Shown: positions 38,301 through 49,859, counted from the stretch's first letter. The stretch: DNA of 64,000 nucleotides from Epiperipatus broadwayi (GCA_028023455.1 JAQFVV010012509.1:1550001-1614000); one strand, 5' to 3'. Numbers and translations: made by a program. Notes: generated by a model not told the origin, from the letters alone.

Positions 38301-41300
38301 TTTTTTTTAAAATTTATTAAACATGAAAGTAAATTAAAAAGTTCGCATTTAAAAATTTTCTTTAAGAATTAAAAATTGAAATTAAATATCATCTTAAACT
38401 CTTATATATTAATTAAATCGCATAGATAATGAAAAATTATTAAAATAAAACTTTATTAAAGAAAAAGTATTTTAAAACTAAATTTTAAAAGATTTGGAGA
38501 TGAAATTATATCTTTAAATTTATCTTTAAATATATTTTTGATTTGGAAAACAGGTTAATTAATCAGAAATGGAAATGATTGTTAATTAGTTAAATGTAAA
38601 CCAGCCTTCGGCATTTAAATGTAAAAACAGTCAGATAAGAAAACAATAGAAACTGTTAGCAAATAAGAAGAAATCCCTATGGAATCGGACCGCAGCGAAA
38701 GGACCATCGCATCGGTGACGTAATGTAAATTCAATCCTTCACATTAATATAAAAGGAAAATTTGGAAATTATTAATCAGTGACTGGAAATTGATTATTAC
38801 GATGTGACTATATGTAGTAGTCGGAGTTGGAGGAATTGACAGACGAGGTCAATTCTTTCAGCTGTTAAAGAAGGAGAAATGAACTATCGTTTCTACATTG
38901 AGACCAACTAAATTAAAAAACCTCGAATGAATAAATAAAAAACGGCTAAATGGATACCAATTTTAGGACGGCGTGGGAATTTACGTTCATGGCAAGCAAG
39001 ATAAAGTTGGACGTTTTAAAATCGTAAGAACTTATATATTCACTTGAAAAATAAGAACTCTAAATTTTAAAACTTTTTAGTAAATAATGCAATAGAATCC
39101 TATCTGACCAAACTAAATTCTTCATTAATAATGTTATTTGATGTATTTTTTCTTATTTATTTTGTAAAATCATTTCCATTTATTTATTTTTTGTTCTTTA
39201 AGTTTTATTATGATTGTTGTTTTCCGTTAAATTAATTATAAAAATGTTAAACTTAAGTCGCGAATGGCTTATAGATTTGTAAAGTTATATTAGGGAGGGT
39301 AATCTTAGGTTATTTATGTCGTTTGAGATTGGGTAATGGATTGGATATATTGATGTAGTTAGTAGATGTAATCGGAGATTCGCTATGCAGATCGTTTATA
39401 TATAGGACTCACCCGTTTGCCTATGGAAGGAATTATAAGAGGAAAAGTTCCTTTCTATGGAGTTTTTTTTTATTGTTCTTCTCGTTAGATAGATGTAATA
39501 TTCCTATCTGATTGAGAGTCAATGTCTTTCTTAATTCTTTTGGTTGCTGCCGTATTTCGTATTACATTGAATACATCGATATATCAGATGGATTGATGAC
39601 AGTTTGACGGCAAATTTTAGCCTAAGGTTAAATAGGGATAGAATGTTTATTTTCAAAAGCAAATTTATGTGGTCTATTCATACTCGATTCTAAATAAAAA
39701 TGCATTAAACTTAAATTGTTTATAGACGCTTGCATGGATTGTTTATCGGTTAACTATGTTTTGCGTTTTCATATTTGATCAAAATATATAGACATCCGAT
39801 AAATAATGATACCTTACGGTGAGTATCTAAAATGTATTTATTCGGATGTCTTTTAAGTTATTGGTGACAATGTAAGTATCTTATGATGAATACTATTGGG
39901 TTACGTAGAAATTTCCTCCGAATTGTCAGTAATCAATAATTTTGTATTTTGATCGTTTATGTTTACTTTGAAATGTTTTTGACCGTGAAATCTATGTAAC
40001 CGATCTATATTCAACATTATAAACAAGCTTTCTAAATTTATCTGTGCGAACTTAATTAAAATGTAAAATTAGAATATAATAGTAATTAAATGTAAATTAA
40101 AGTAAAAATTAAGTAAAGTTAAAAATAATGTTAAATGTTAAAATGTAAAACTAATACTAAAATAATTTTAAATCTTATATATATGTGAAATAAATAAATG
40201 TTTGTGTGTTAATTACTGGCAGTGGCTTATTTTATTCTTTTTTTATATATATGCTCTTAGATTATCTTATTAAATCTCTGCTATTCCACTGAGCTAGTGA
40301 CATGGGCTAACGACCGGATGCAAAATTTAAAAAAAAAAAAAAAAAATTTTTTTTTTTTGACTTACGTATCTGCCTACTTTATAAATTTTTCTAGGTTCAA
40401 ATGCCTAGATGGCGCCCCGTAGTGCAGTTTACGGTAAGTCTCATTCTCCGGATCGTTACACAACCTTATGCCCGCGGGCACCATAGCGCCCGTAAACCAT
40501 TTTACGTGTGCCCGCCGCTATCCGAACACGATAAAAAATTATTTATATGATACAAATAAATTTAATTTTTAAAATTTCTTATAAATTAATGTATTATATT
40601 GTAATCAAATTGTAGGGCATACTACATTTTTACAGCGTAAAAATATAAACGTTAATTATATGTTAACATTTTATTTTTGAAATAAATATTTTTTTGTACA
40701 TTATGTGTATTATTAACAATACCCAACTATAAATTTTACATTGAAAAAATAAATGATGCCCGCCATCTGGTTGAAAAAAATAAATGGTGCCCGCCACCTG
40801 GCCGGTATTATAGAAGGTGGTCTTAAGTGCAAAAAGGTTGGGGACCCCTGTACTAAGGCAATAAACCTAAAGCATGTGCGGTTGAAAATGCGAAGGTAGC
40901 GACCTCTACAGGTCTTTTCTTCCAATGCGTAAGTTTGTAGTTAAGACCTGTAGAGGTCCCTACCTTCGCATTTTCAACCGCACATGCTTTAGGTTTATTG
41001 CCTTAGTAAATACTACTTAAGTAATCAATGTGTGTTAAATAAATTGATAATGTATTAGTTAGTTTTGACATTGTATCATTTTTTATCAAAATTAAATAGT
41101 ACCTAATACTATATTAGTAATGATTAATAAAATAAAAAATTACATAACATTAAAATACTAGTTGGAAAACCAATTTTTACTAAAATTTTCTCAGGATTAA
41201 CAGTTGCGTTAATGGCTAAATGACATTTTTGAAATAACAAGATTTTTAAATAGACAAGTTTAAATAACAAATAAAAAAAAAATTAGAATCAATGAGAGGA

Positions 41301-44300
41301 GAGATTTAAATGTCTTGACTTAACAGAATTACTGGACTGTTAAATATTTAGTCACTGAAATATATTTACTAATTTTACCTCCTTCATCTAATCCTTAAAT
41401 AATAAATCTAGCAGATTTAAAAAGGATCGAGTATATTACAATTGTTGATCTTCCTTAATAGCGAATTAATTAATCGTAGGTCAAAATACAATACGAAAAC
41501 AATAGGAATATTTTATATAATACTAAAAGAAACAGATTTTAAAAAACGGTTAATAAATAATTATTTAAGCAAGGAAAGCAGAATATTAAAGTGGTTTTAA
41601 TTGTTTACCGGTAAATTGAAATTTATAAAGTTAAAATAAATCATTATTTTAACATACTTTTGATTTTGACAAACAGAAACACTATGCTGAACCTTTGTAC
41701 AATTCATTGGTTTTATGGAGTAGTGTTCTTGACTATTTGCTGACTGTCACTCAGATGATTCTAGTGTTCCTTGGCATTATATACTGGGACCTCCTCTTGA
41801 TGCCAACGGCATGGTATGTCTGCAACTTTTATTGTCAATTGTAGGCAGGGACTTTATCGGCATAACATTCTATAAGTACCATGGGGATCCTATATTCAGG
41901 ACCCTCGGAGATGGACAGAGAAATTGAAGCACTCTACTCGCTGACCATGACATGACATAATCTATAACAGCTTAAAAAAACTTTACAAAAACTAAATTCT
42001 TTCTTCCCTGCTCCTATATATATATCCCTCTCAAAACAGAGGCAGCCGGATGTTTTCCAAATTGATTAATTAATTTTAAAACTTAAAGAAAATTCTTTTC
42101 TTTACTTTCTAAAAAAATCTTACTAATTGTAATCTTGATCTAGTTTAATTTTAAACTTTACTAATTGTATTTTTTTAAAATTCCGAATATCTTTGGTTTT
42201 ATCTAATCTCCACAGTAATTACATATTTCTTGTCATCTTTTACTGTAATGACAATGACAACAGTAAATTCTAAAATTTGAATTTAATTCATATTCTTTTA
42301 ACATCAGTTGATTTTAATTAATTAGTTGTTGACTTGAACTCCCCTTACTCCCACATCACATTAAATTTCATAACGAAATTAAATTTCATAATAAAATTAA
42401 GTTTCTTTTATACATTATTTTTTTTAAAATGCATTAGTATTATAACTTTATGGCAACAATATATACACGAAGCACATATATATATATGCATGTATATTGG
42501 AACCCCTCACACCTATCACCAACACTAACAATTACCCGGGGGCGCCAATTCTATGGATCATAGAATAAAATATTTATTTAACTTTACCTAAATCTATTCA
42601 TGAGGCTTTTAATTAAAGCTTTCACCTAAAACTAACTCAGATGAGGGATACAGAGGAGTATGAGGTGTACAATGTACACTAGATGTGGGAGAAAATATTA
42701 TTACTAATAGGAATAAACATCTATTAAGTTCTATGCTAGACAAAATTAAATTGGTAAAATTCTACCAGCTAAAATTAACTAATAATACTCTATATTTCAC
42801 CTCCTCCTATCATCCATATGCACTGAACAACCTCTACTATATTATACAATTAAACTAATAACTAAAATAAATAAAAAATAATAATATTTTAGAAATTGTA
42901 ATGTATAATTCACTAGATCTAAACTCAAACTAAACTTATTACTGAATTTTAATTACTCACTAATCTAATCTGGCTAAATGAATTTATTATCTAATCTAAA
43001 TGATATATTAAAGATCTCAGGGAATTAACTTATGGTATGGCTTGATCTAACATTTATATACCTCAAATTATTATTTAACACTATAAAAATAATATTATAA
43101 ACCAAACAATACCCTAATTAGATACTTGCAGTTAGATAATGAAAGAAATCGGGCACATTTTGATTTCAATTCATTACCTAAACAAAAAAATTAAATAACA
43201 AAACCCTTTTAAAAATGATTAGTAGGTAATTGGCATCTCATATAATGTTTGAATCAAGGAAATCAATATCATCATATCTAGAGATTTATTATAATTAAAT
43301 AAAATACAGTTATGTTACATTAAATAAAATAAATGTATAAGCATGTGTGGAAGTGTGAAATACGAGTGAATGTCATAGAAGAAACTCCAAATACAAATTT
43401 AGATAACAAAATGTTTATTAATCAAATAGAATATAGTTAAATCAACATCTACTTTTCTTTTATTGTTATGGACACAAATTCAAAAGGGATTTAATATTAT
43501 TGAGTACAGGTTATACAAGAAGATATAATACAACATGATTCATTAACTTTTACATCTACTATATATTTTCATCAGAACATTTTGATAGATTGGTAAACAT
43601 TTTATTTGAAACATTAAATGAACTAACTAAGTCCCTATTATTTACTATAAAGAAATGTCTCTGCTATCAGTGATATCTGATAGACTTATACAAAAATAAA
43701 ACAAAATAAATATGACCTTACACTTTTAGTAACTGATTATTAAAGTATCTTTTATTCAGCCTTTTGCTGAATATCACTCATTTACTAACTAAAAGTTTAT
43801 AACAACAACATAGATTAATATTCTAATTACTGAACAAATTAGGATTTTGCATTGTTACTTTTTAAATATCTTAAATAAAATTAAAATAAGGGGATTTAAA
43901 CTAAGAATAATATTGGACTATCTTACCAAAGAAAATAAATACTTCTATTAATTAAATGTATTTTCCTTTGTAGTTTTGAAGTAAAGTATTCTATTGAATA
44001 ACTAGGTTCTGCTTTGCCAAAATAAAATAAATCCTTGTATTCATTAACTATGTCCTATCTTTGCTTGATTATTTATGCAAATTGTGATTAAATGATAGAA
44101 ATCAATGAGATGAAACTTAAATGATTACTACAAAATGTTTTAACATGATAAGTAAAGTTCTACATTAATAATGAATTTTTTTATATATCAAAATTAACAA
44201 TTTGTGCATGAATCTGTATTATGCTGTGTGTCAAAGAAAATAAATAAATAATGTTAATCAATCTAATCGATTTGCTTATGATATTTTAATATAATCATAA

Positions 44301-47300
44301 TACGGTTGGAAGTGAAGATCAATCAATCTTTATTTATCAACTATAATATAGCTGTTTTATAAGACACTATACTTTCCTTTTATTCTTCTTTTTTATTATA
44401 AACCATCAAACACTAGGCTATAGCATATGCTGGAAAACATCCAATACACACATGGGATAACAGATTTATATAATTCAAAACAGGTAATATAACAATAACT
44501 TCCAAGTCTATCTTTAAGACTAAATAATTGGTGGAATAACTCATCACCAAATGAAAATTAGTAATATAACATCTCAGGGTTCATATACATCTAATTCAAT
44601 ATATTAAATATAAAAGGAGGATTCAATCCACTCCTATTAAAATACTCCAATACATGGAAAATAAAGGATTACTCAATCCTATACATTACATTACACTGGG
44701 CAACTACCCATATTAAATATTCAACTAACAAATACACTGATTCAATCCCATAAAATATTATAAACATTGTAAACTTTATAACATATAGCCACAAAATACT
44801 TTTCATTCAGTCATAACAAAGAAATAATAATTCTCTCTTAAACAACTTTCTAATTCTTCAAAATGATTGATCATCTTTTCCTTCCGAATCCGATTGATTT
44901 AAAATCATTTTTACTTGCAATTACATATAATTATAAATAAGTTTGATAATAGACACACACACGTATAAGCATATGATATACAGACCTTTAAAATCACAGT
45001 AAGCAAAGAATTACTGTTAAAATATTAACTATTACTGCTGGAATTAATAAAGAATAAATATCTCATATCTGACAATATTTAGGACTTGGTAATGTTCAAA
45101 GAACAATTGGAGAATAAAATACTAATTACTATGGACAAAGCAAGACGAATAATTTTTTTATAATATAATGCATTAATATTGTCAGGAATCTGTAGTTAAA
45201 TTGAACCTAAATAAATAATAAAATTGTATGTTATCGATGAAATAATTATTGAAAATAATTATTTTCTAATTTATAAAAAAAAATATATGCGGTAAGATTT
45301 GATATAATGAACTCTTTTTTTTTTAAAAATAATTATTTCACCTTATTAAGCTATAATGGATTCTTCCATTCGTTTTATTATGTGCATGGATTATTAATAC
45401 ACGCACGACCAAACTTATCAAAATAATAACAATAATAAAAATTACCAGCATAATGTGTTCTTTCACTATGCTATTTGAGGCGTTCTTGAAGAACAAACAT
45501 AATAATGATACATATAATAAACATATTTAAAATAATAAAACATTTCTTAACTAATACTATCTAATATGCTATTAAATAATAATAAAGTTCCTTTCTTCTT
45601 TCTTCTTCTTAAACGAAACAAAGTTTATCAATAGTTTTACATGACTTTCCTTGAAATGTCTCCCAATGAATAATAAGGATATTAAACAGTAAACACACAA
45701 AGATAAATATTGATGCATCAAACAACACATTTCCTGCAGGAGAAACAAAATAATATTTTGTTGAATCTGTAAGAGCATATTCAATGTTTTTAGTTATCAA
45801 CTAATGAATTGCTATTAACGTTGTAAATAATGAATTTCCTTAATTAAACAATATATTTCATAACGCAAGTAAAATAGAAGCTTGTACTTTATTCCTGGGA
45901 TATATTTAACATTTGATTTCACAATCATAAAGCCGTTCAGAAATATATGTAGTTATTCAATTAATAATATTTATTTAGATAAACTCATTGGTAATATTAA
46001 TACAGCAATGTCACATAACTTTATCCATTTATAATTTCATTCCTCCTACTAGTCTAGAAGAACAAATAATTATTAAAGTACATTTAATGACATCATCATC
46101 ATCATCATCATCAACCATTATCAATCCACTGCAGGATGAAGGTCTCTCCAAGTTTAATCCATCTTCTCCGATCTTTAGTTATTTAATCTTATATATTTTC
46201 TTTTCCAAAGGTAAAAATAGAAATAATTACGCCGCTATTTTAAGACATATGACAATAAAATTACATATTCCTTGTGTATATTTTAAATTTTGAGTTTTCT
46301 TTTATATTTAACATGAAATCTATTTATTAAAGTTCTGAGAACGTTCAATGACAGTTCATATCTTTCCCACACATAAATGAAGCACGTAGCAGTTGTTCCC
46401 TTCATAGTATGATTAAAGCTTAAAAACTTAATTGTTATAAAATAAACAAACATTCTTTTATCCTTCCCTGTTAATTTTAAATTTAAATAAAACAATTTTA
46501 CAGTCCTATTAAGCATTCCCATTTCTTAAATAATAATTTACTTTAGCATAACATTGGGACAATTTGAATAATCAGCTGGAGCAAAATTGATGTATCTTTT
46601 AGTGGTTTTTAAGTACACATTTCGCAAACAAATAATATAATTAAATTTTCAATTGAACTCTGGAAGAGGAAAAATAATTTCACTATTAAACTTTGCTAAA
46701 TAAATTAGTTATAGCTGTCCTTGGTTAGCTATAACTGCCCTAGTAAAAGTTTTAATAATTGACCAACCTCTTCAAAAGTAATAATAGACTGCTTATTTAA
46801 AAGTAATAATAATTCCTTTTATAAACTTTTTTTAATAATCATTACATCACATTGTTCCCTTCCAATTGTTTACGATAATGTCACATTACATCACCATAAA
46901 AAATCGCCAATCGCTCCTCCCACTGCAACTTACTTAATTATGCAAAAACTTTAGACAGTAAAAAAAAAAAAAAATAGAAATGAAAAAAAAAATTATTTCG
47001 TCTTTTAAGTAAATGGAAAAAAAAAATATTGAACTAATAATTAAATGTTTTTAAAGCAGTAAAATAAAATTGATGACAATTGTTTTAATAAATAAAATAT
47101 TTTACAGTATTTGTCATATATAATCCACCTGTCCATAATTTATTGATTTATTTAAAATGTAATTAAGTTAGTTTTTTAATACTATTATTGATATAATTAA
47201 ATATTTGAATGTAATGTGGGATACTTAATGGTTTAATGAAACATATGAATGAAAAATGAAGTTGGATAATGCATGAATATTCAGTAATAATATGCTATAG

Positions 47301-49585
47301 GTATTACACTGATATGACTGAAATGACAATGTGAATGATGATGAGTGAAACATATTTTACTGTTTATGCTATAAATTTAAAATGTACAAAACAAATGGAC
47401 TAGAAAATCATTCTAACAAAACTGAATACTGCTTTATGAGCAAATAAAACAAGTAAGTATCAACTCAGACTGTACTGATTATGCATATAACAAGCCCCCC
47501 CCCCCCAATTCTATCACTGATTATACCCCAAAACAAGATACCAAACATTTAAGAAATCTTGTAATTATACCTACACTTACTATTGATTACAGTTTTAAGT
47601 CAAAATAAATTTTTTTTAAAAATTTCACGTTATTTCATTTTTTTTAAAGAGGATTATATCAGATATTACTGATATACTACCACACTACTACAATGACTAT
47701 TTCTGGTGCCAAACCAGAAGGTCACAATATATATGACTGCTTCAATATCAAATCTCTTCAGCCATCCATACCATAGAAAATCTGATGGAATGCCCAAATC
47801 CCTTGATGCCAATATTTTTGCTATAACCATGTTGACCTTAAGTCATTCTGACCCTTTATGTATAGGACCTTGTCCATTTAAATTCACCAAAGAGGGATGG
47901 GTCAGATACAGGATCGATCTGTAATATTTTTGAAATGCAAGTATAATTCATATACTTTGAGTTTAATGTAATATAGGGGATTTGAACACAGACTTTCAAG
48001 CTCCCTTTAATCATCCATTCTATCTTATACAACTGATACATATGACCACACACATGTGAAAGAACTATTTTGTGCTGAACCAGCACTTGTCAGTTGATCC
48101 AGGTCACTATCTTCCACACACACATATAATCAGTATATTAAGATAGCAAATCTTCAAACTTTAATGGACAGACTTCAATCTACTCCATCCTCCATCTCTT
48201 TCACATATGTGTGGACATGTGTATTGGGTTGTATGAGATAGAGTGGTTAGCTGAAGGGAGCTTGAAACTGTGTTCAAACCCCCTATATTACATTTAAACT
48301 CCAAGTATATGAATTATGCTTGTTTTAAAAAAATATTATATATATGTAATACAAATAAAATGTCCGTTAATTAAAAACTATTACAATAACAATATATATA
48401 TCCAACACTTTGACATTCTCTTTTTATATTTGATTTTCTCTTTATAATTAATGAATATCACCAACTTTTATTTATATTGCGAAATCATCTATTTGTTATA
48501 TATTTTTGAAAATTTACAAGAATTTATTTAAGATTAGTCAAAATAAGAGTCATAGATCACATGACCCTATACTCTTAAGCTTGTAAGTTATAAACAATGA
48601 GGATTGCCAATTCCCCAACAAGCTTTGTGATAAATGCTTAGCTAGAGAAAGCATTCAAAATATCTCAGTCAGGAACCCCCCCCCCCCCCAAACCTCTGAC
48701 TATGGTTTCGTGCTCTGGCACTCCTCAAAGAGGTGCTAGGGTAGGTTCAGATAATTTTTTTTTTATAATGGTTTTAAGCAATTAATTACTGTAAATTTAG
48801 TCATTCCCAATTATTTTAAGCATGATCCTAAATTAGCATTGGTTCATGACCTGAGACTGAACTTTCTTTTGTACTGTGAATTGTATTAAATTACAATTTT
48901 GTAGTATAGTGTAATAAACAGTTGACTGTTATTTTATATTTAAAGGAGTTTGAAATCATTAACGGCATTTATAATTCATAATATAAATCATACATAAATT
49001 TATAATTTTTTTTAAAAATTTGAACACAAAATTTTCATGATCCTATTTGACACTTACTGGGGTTCTTAATGAGTTACAGTCTGACACTGACATAAATGAA
49101 TACATTTTTTTTTTAAAAGAAAAATATGCTTATTTTATTACTAAATGGGTTAGGAACTTGTTTAAAATTTGAGTTAATTTTATTAATTACACTATTAATT
49201 AATATTAATAATTAGCCATTAAGCTAATGCACATGTGCTTTGTGGATTTTTAACTATAAATGAATACTCTCACTTTCCAAACCCAAGATAAAGTCTTTAT
49301 GAAAAGATAGAATGAATCCATCTATCTTTTCGACTCAAATGTTTATGTATAGACAAATCTTAAGTGTTTGGAAATGAGTGTGTGAAGATGTTAAGCGATT
49401 ATTAATTATTAATATTACAGTTTATATATAAAATAAATATCTTATTTGCTATTAATTAATGTAATTTTAATTTTTTTTTAAGATACGAGAAAATAGGCAA
49501 GAATTTTATCAGAAATCATCAGAATTATTTGAGAATGAAGTATATTTAGAAGAAGTTGGAGATGTTCTTTGCATTGCCCAAGCTG
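29083..49585 (+). CDS. INTS2: Integrator complex subunit 2 (INTS2), 5' part; gene continues beyond the window
   Basis: INTS2 is a core scaffold subunit of the nuclear Integrator complex, which associates with the RNA polymerase II C-terminal domain, processes snRNA 3' ends and ends paused transcription. The exons found are 29083-29366, 33292-33430 and 49483-49585, all with GT/AG borders and compatible phases (284, 139 and 103 nt). They encode about 175 residues. Family marks are LRPLLPCLVRMSLCAP, LLSGIEAVNSLVALLS, HILEQDARKEQQLR, NGLTLEFERSDSARRLRLLL, and in exon 3 ENEVYLEEVGDVLCIAQA. Animal INTS2 proteins are about 1,100-1,200 residues, so most of the gene lies to the right of the window. 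No further exon is found between 49586 and 64000; the third intron is therefore at least 14.4 kb, and the second is 16 kb. No lesions are seen. Confidence 0.92.
29446..29790 (+). repeat. Palindromic MITE, copy 1 (INTS2 intron 1)
   Basis: The inverted arms are about 29446-29532 and 29617-29706. The left arm carries GGGGGTTTGAACTC and CACACGACC, and the right arm their complements (GGTCGTGTGAAAG, GTTCAACCCCCC). It shares its arms and centre with the copies at 34440-34625 and 47938-48322. The short ORFs read through it are shadows. It starts about 80 bp after the INTS2 exon 1 donor. Confidence 0.65.
30055..30582 (+). repeat. Unit bounded by short direct repeats
   Basis: Two diverged direct repeats of about 70-110 bp (30055-30165 and 30515-30582) share TATCATCTGAC, CTATTAC, ACTAAAG and GGCATAGA.ATGGTGA. 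They flank about 350 bp that is less AT-rich. This could be a small retroelement remnant or a segmental duplication. No coding or tRNA-like motif is seen. Confidence 0.4.
30583..33291. other. INTS2 intron 1 remainder, nothing recognised
   Basis: AT-rich intron with a CA-rich patch around 31585-31680 and several poly-A or poly-T runs. No gene or bounded repeat could be supported. Confidence 0.55.
33292..33430 (+). CDS. INTS2: INTS2 coding exon 2
   Basis: It follows a long T-rich tract and GTAG acceptor, completes the split arginine codon, and encodes QKLCGVHTESILISSLQNGL followed by TLEFERSDSARRLRLLLSEL and LFIMAQ. It ends at a GTTTGT donor exactly on a codon boundary. Confidence 0.92.
33431..35280. 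other. INTS2 intron 2 start, AT-rich
   Basis: Apart from the half MITE at 34440-34625, no feature is supported. The ORF at 34766-34975 is low-complexity. Confidence 0.5.
34440..34625 (+). repeat. MITE copy 2, half element
   Basis: It matches the right half of copy 1: TATTGGTGAT, CATTTCG.CAT, TGATATGAGATAG, GTCATGTGAAAGTC, then an ATTACAT tail and AGCCTGTA. The left arm is absent. Divergence is higher than in copies 1 and 3. Confidence 0.5.
35312..37538 (+). repeat. Left (5') LTR, 2227 bp
   Basis: It begins TGTAACGAGCATAGACGTTC and ends GGATCGTTACA. The first and last bases include inverted TGTAACGA/TCGTTACA ends. The ORFs on both strands at 36257-36601 are not kept open in the other LTR and are taken as chance. 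Confidence 0.85.
37540..37558 (+). promoter_or_regulatory. Candidate primer-binding site
   Basis: TGGCGAACCAACTCGGGCC starts one base after the 5' LTR. TGG at this point pairs with the CCA end of a tRNA primer. The tRNA was not identified. The stretch is similar in layout to the PBS candidate of the second LTR element (56892-56910). Confidence 0.65.
37559..38269 (+). other. Internal region of the LTR element, non-coding
   Basis: Only about 710 bp with no significant ORF. A stretch near 37845-37890 (CCTTACGATGAGTA) resembles an LTR segment near 36888 (CCTTACGGTGAGTA), so LTR-derived sequence is duplicated inside. A purine-rich run (GGGGGGAGGAGG, about 38071-38082) could be a polypurine tract, but it lies some 190 bp before the 3' LTR. 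Confidence 0.5.
38270..40460 (+). repeat. Right (3') LTR, 2191 bp, with many small deletions
   Basis: It is nearly identical to the left LTR over most of its length. Between about 38625 and 39440 it lacks many 1- to 4-base groups, often C or G, that the left LTR has, with very few substitutions. Elsewhere differences are few. See findings for an interpretation. Confidence 0.85.
40851..41008. repeat. Long near-perfect palindrome (foldback)
   Basis: Arms 40851-40916 and 40943-41008 are complementary at 65 of 66 positions, with a 26-nt loop. The arm carries TTGAAAATGCGAAGGTAG and ACCTCTACAGGTCTT. The outer ends continue across the hAT MITE: the bases left of 35298 pair with those right of 41008 at most positions. 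It could be a foldback MITE or give a hairpin RNA within the INTS2 intron. Confidence 0.8.
41009..46080. other. INTS2 intron 2, AT-rich middle part
   Basis: This has no gene. A GC-richer patch at about 41680-41960 (GGACCTCCTC, GGGACTTTATCGGCATAAC) may be an old interspersed repeat but could not be classified. The remainder is AT-rich with low-complexity ORFs. Confidence 0.5.
46087..46190 (+). repeat. Dispersed repeat headed by an (ATC)n microsatellite
   Basis: A run of ATC triplets leads into CAATCCACTGCAGGATGAAG, then TCTCTCCAAG and CCATCTTCTCCGATC. A microsatellite joined to a short unique tail like this is a common pattern of invertebrate dispersed repeats. The family name is not known to me with certainty. 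Confidence 0.45.
46191..47937. other. INTS2 intron 2, nothing recognised
   Basis: AT-rich sequence with a C homopolymer (about 47496-47506). The ORFs are short and unlike known proteins. Confidence 0.5.
47938..48322. repeat. Palindromic MITE, copy 3 (INTS2 intron 2)
   Basis: The outer ends AAGTATAATTCATATACTT and AAGTATATGAATTATGCTT are inverted, and the arms continue through the ATATAGGGGATTTGAACACAG block and its complement. The centre has CTTGTCAGTTGATCCAGG as in copy 1. The length is about 385 bp. It has no coding content. Confidence 0.7.
48323..49209. other. INTS2 intron 2, nothing recognised
   Basis: AT-rich sequence with a C homopolymer near 48667-48679. No supported feature. Confidence 0.5.
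49210..49385 (+). repeat. Diverged copy of the 17.5-18.3 kb foldback family
   Basis: It shares, in order, GCTAAT.CACATGTGC.TT, AAATGAATACTCTC, CAAGATA.AGT.TTTATG, GACTCAAAT and a final GAGTGTGTGAAGA-like stretch with 17560-17720. It ends about 100 bp upstream of INTS2 exon 3. Confidence 0.5.
49483..49585 (+). CDS. INTS2: INTS2 coding exon 3
   Basis: After a T-rich tract and AAG acceptor, it encodes IRENRQEFYQKSSELFENEV then YLEEVGDVLCIAQA plus one base, ending at GTAAAT. Human INTS2 has a similar stretch at the same position, ending in a VLCI.QA block. The exon sits 16 kb from exon 2. Confidence 0.9.
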
Positions 49586-49859
49586 GTAAATTTTAAAATT
49601 TTCTGTGATACTTATAATTATGAATAATAATGAGGATAGGATGGAATAATTGATCATGTAATAAGTAATCAATATATTTACAGAACTGCAATATTACTTT
49701 AATATTATTTTTTTAATTTAAAATGATAATGTTAAATATGAATTAAATGAATTCTTGCAGTTGATCTAGAAATTTATTTTCTTGCTCTTTTTATATTATA
49801 TCACTTAGCACTTATTTGCTATATTTATTATTAACAACAGCATATGATATGATGTGATA

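Larger units (their letters stand above)
35312..40460 (+). mobile_element. Non-autonomous LTR retrotransposon with 2.2-kb LTRs (LARD/TRIM-like)
   Basis: Two long direct repeats (35312-37538 and 38270-40460) each begin TGTAACGAGC and end ATCGTTACA, the usual TG..CA form. They enclose only 731 bp. A primer-binding-site-like stretch starts one base after the left LTR. The internal part has no gag, protease, reverse transcriptase or integrase, so it needs enzymes from elsewhere. The 4-bp duplication CAAC (35308-35311 and 40461-40464) flanks it, and it lies inside a hAT MITE. The orientation is set by the PBS. LTRs three times longer than the internal region are unusual. Confidence 0.85.
35298..40850 (+). 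mobile_element. hAT-type MITE, copy 1, split by an LTR element
   Basis: The ends are CAGGGGTCGCCAAC at the left and its near-complement (GGTTGGGGACCCCTG) at the right, typical of hAT terminal inverted repeats. Flanking 8-bp duplications TACTAAGG at 35290-35297 and 40851-40858 match exactly. Without the LTR insertion (35312-40464) the MITE is about 400 bp (35298-35311 plus 40465-40850). It has no transposase. Compared with copy 2 (62780-63146) it has a tandem duplication of about 36 bp with the motif AAATGATGCCCGCCA near 40750-40800. It inserted into one arm of a palindrome. Confidence 0.85.

Noticed and set aside
46087-46115. ATC repeats as a CRISPR-like or coding repeat
   Set aside because: It is a plain trinucleotide microsatellite without spacers, and the ORF through it is a shadow.
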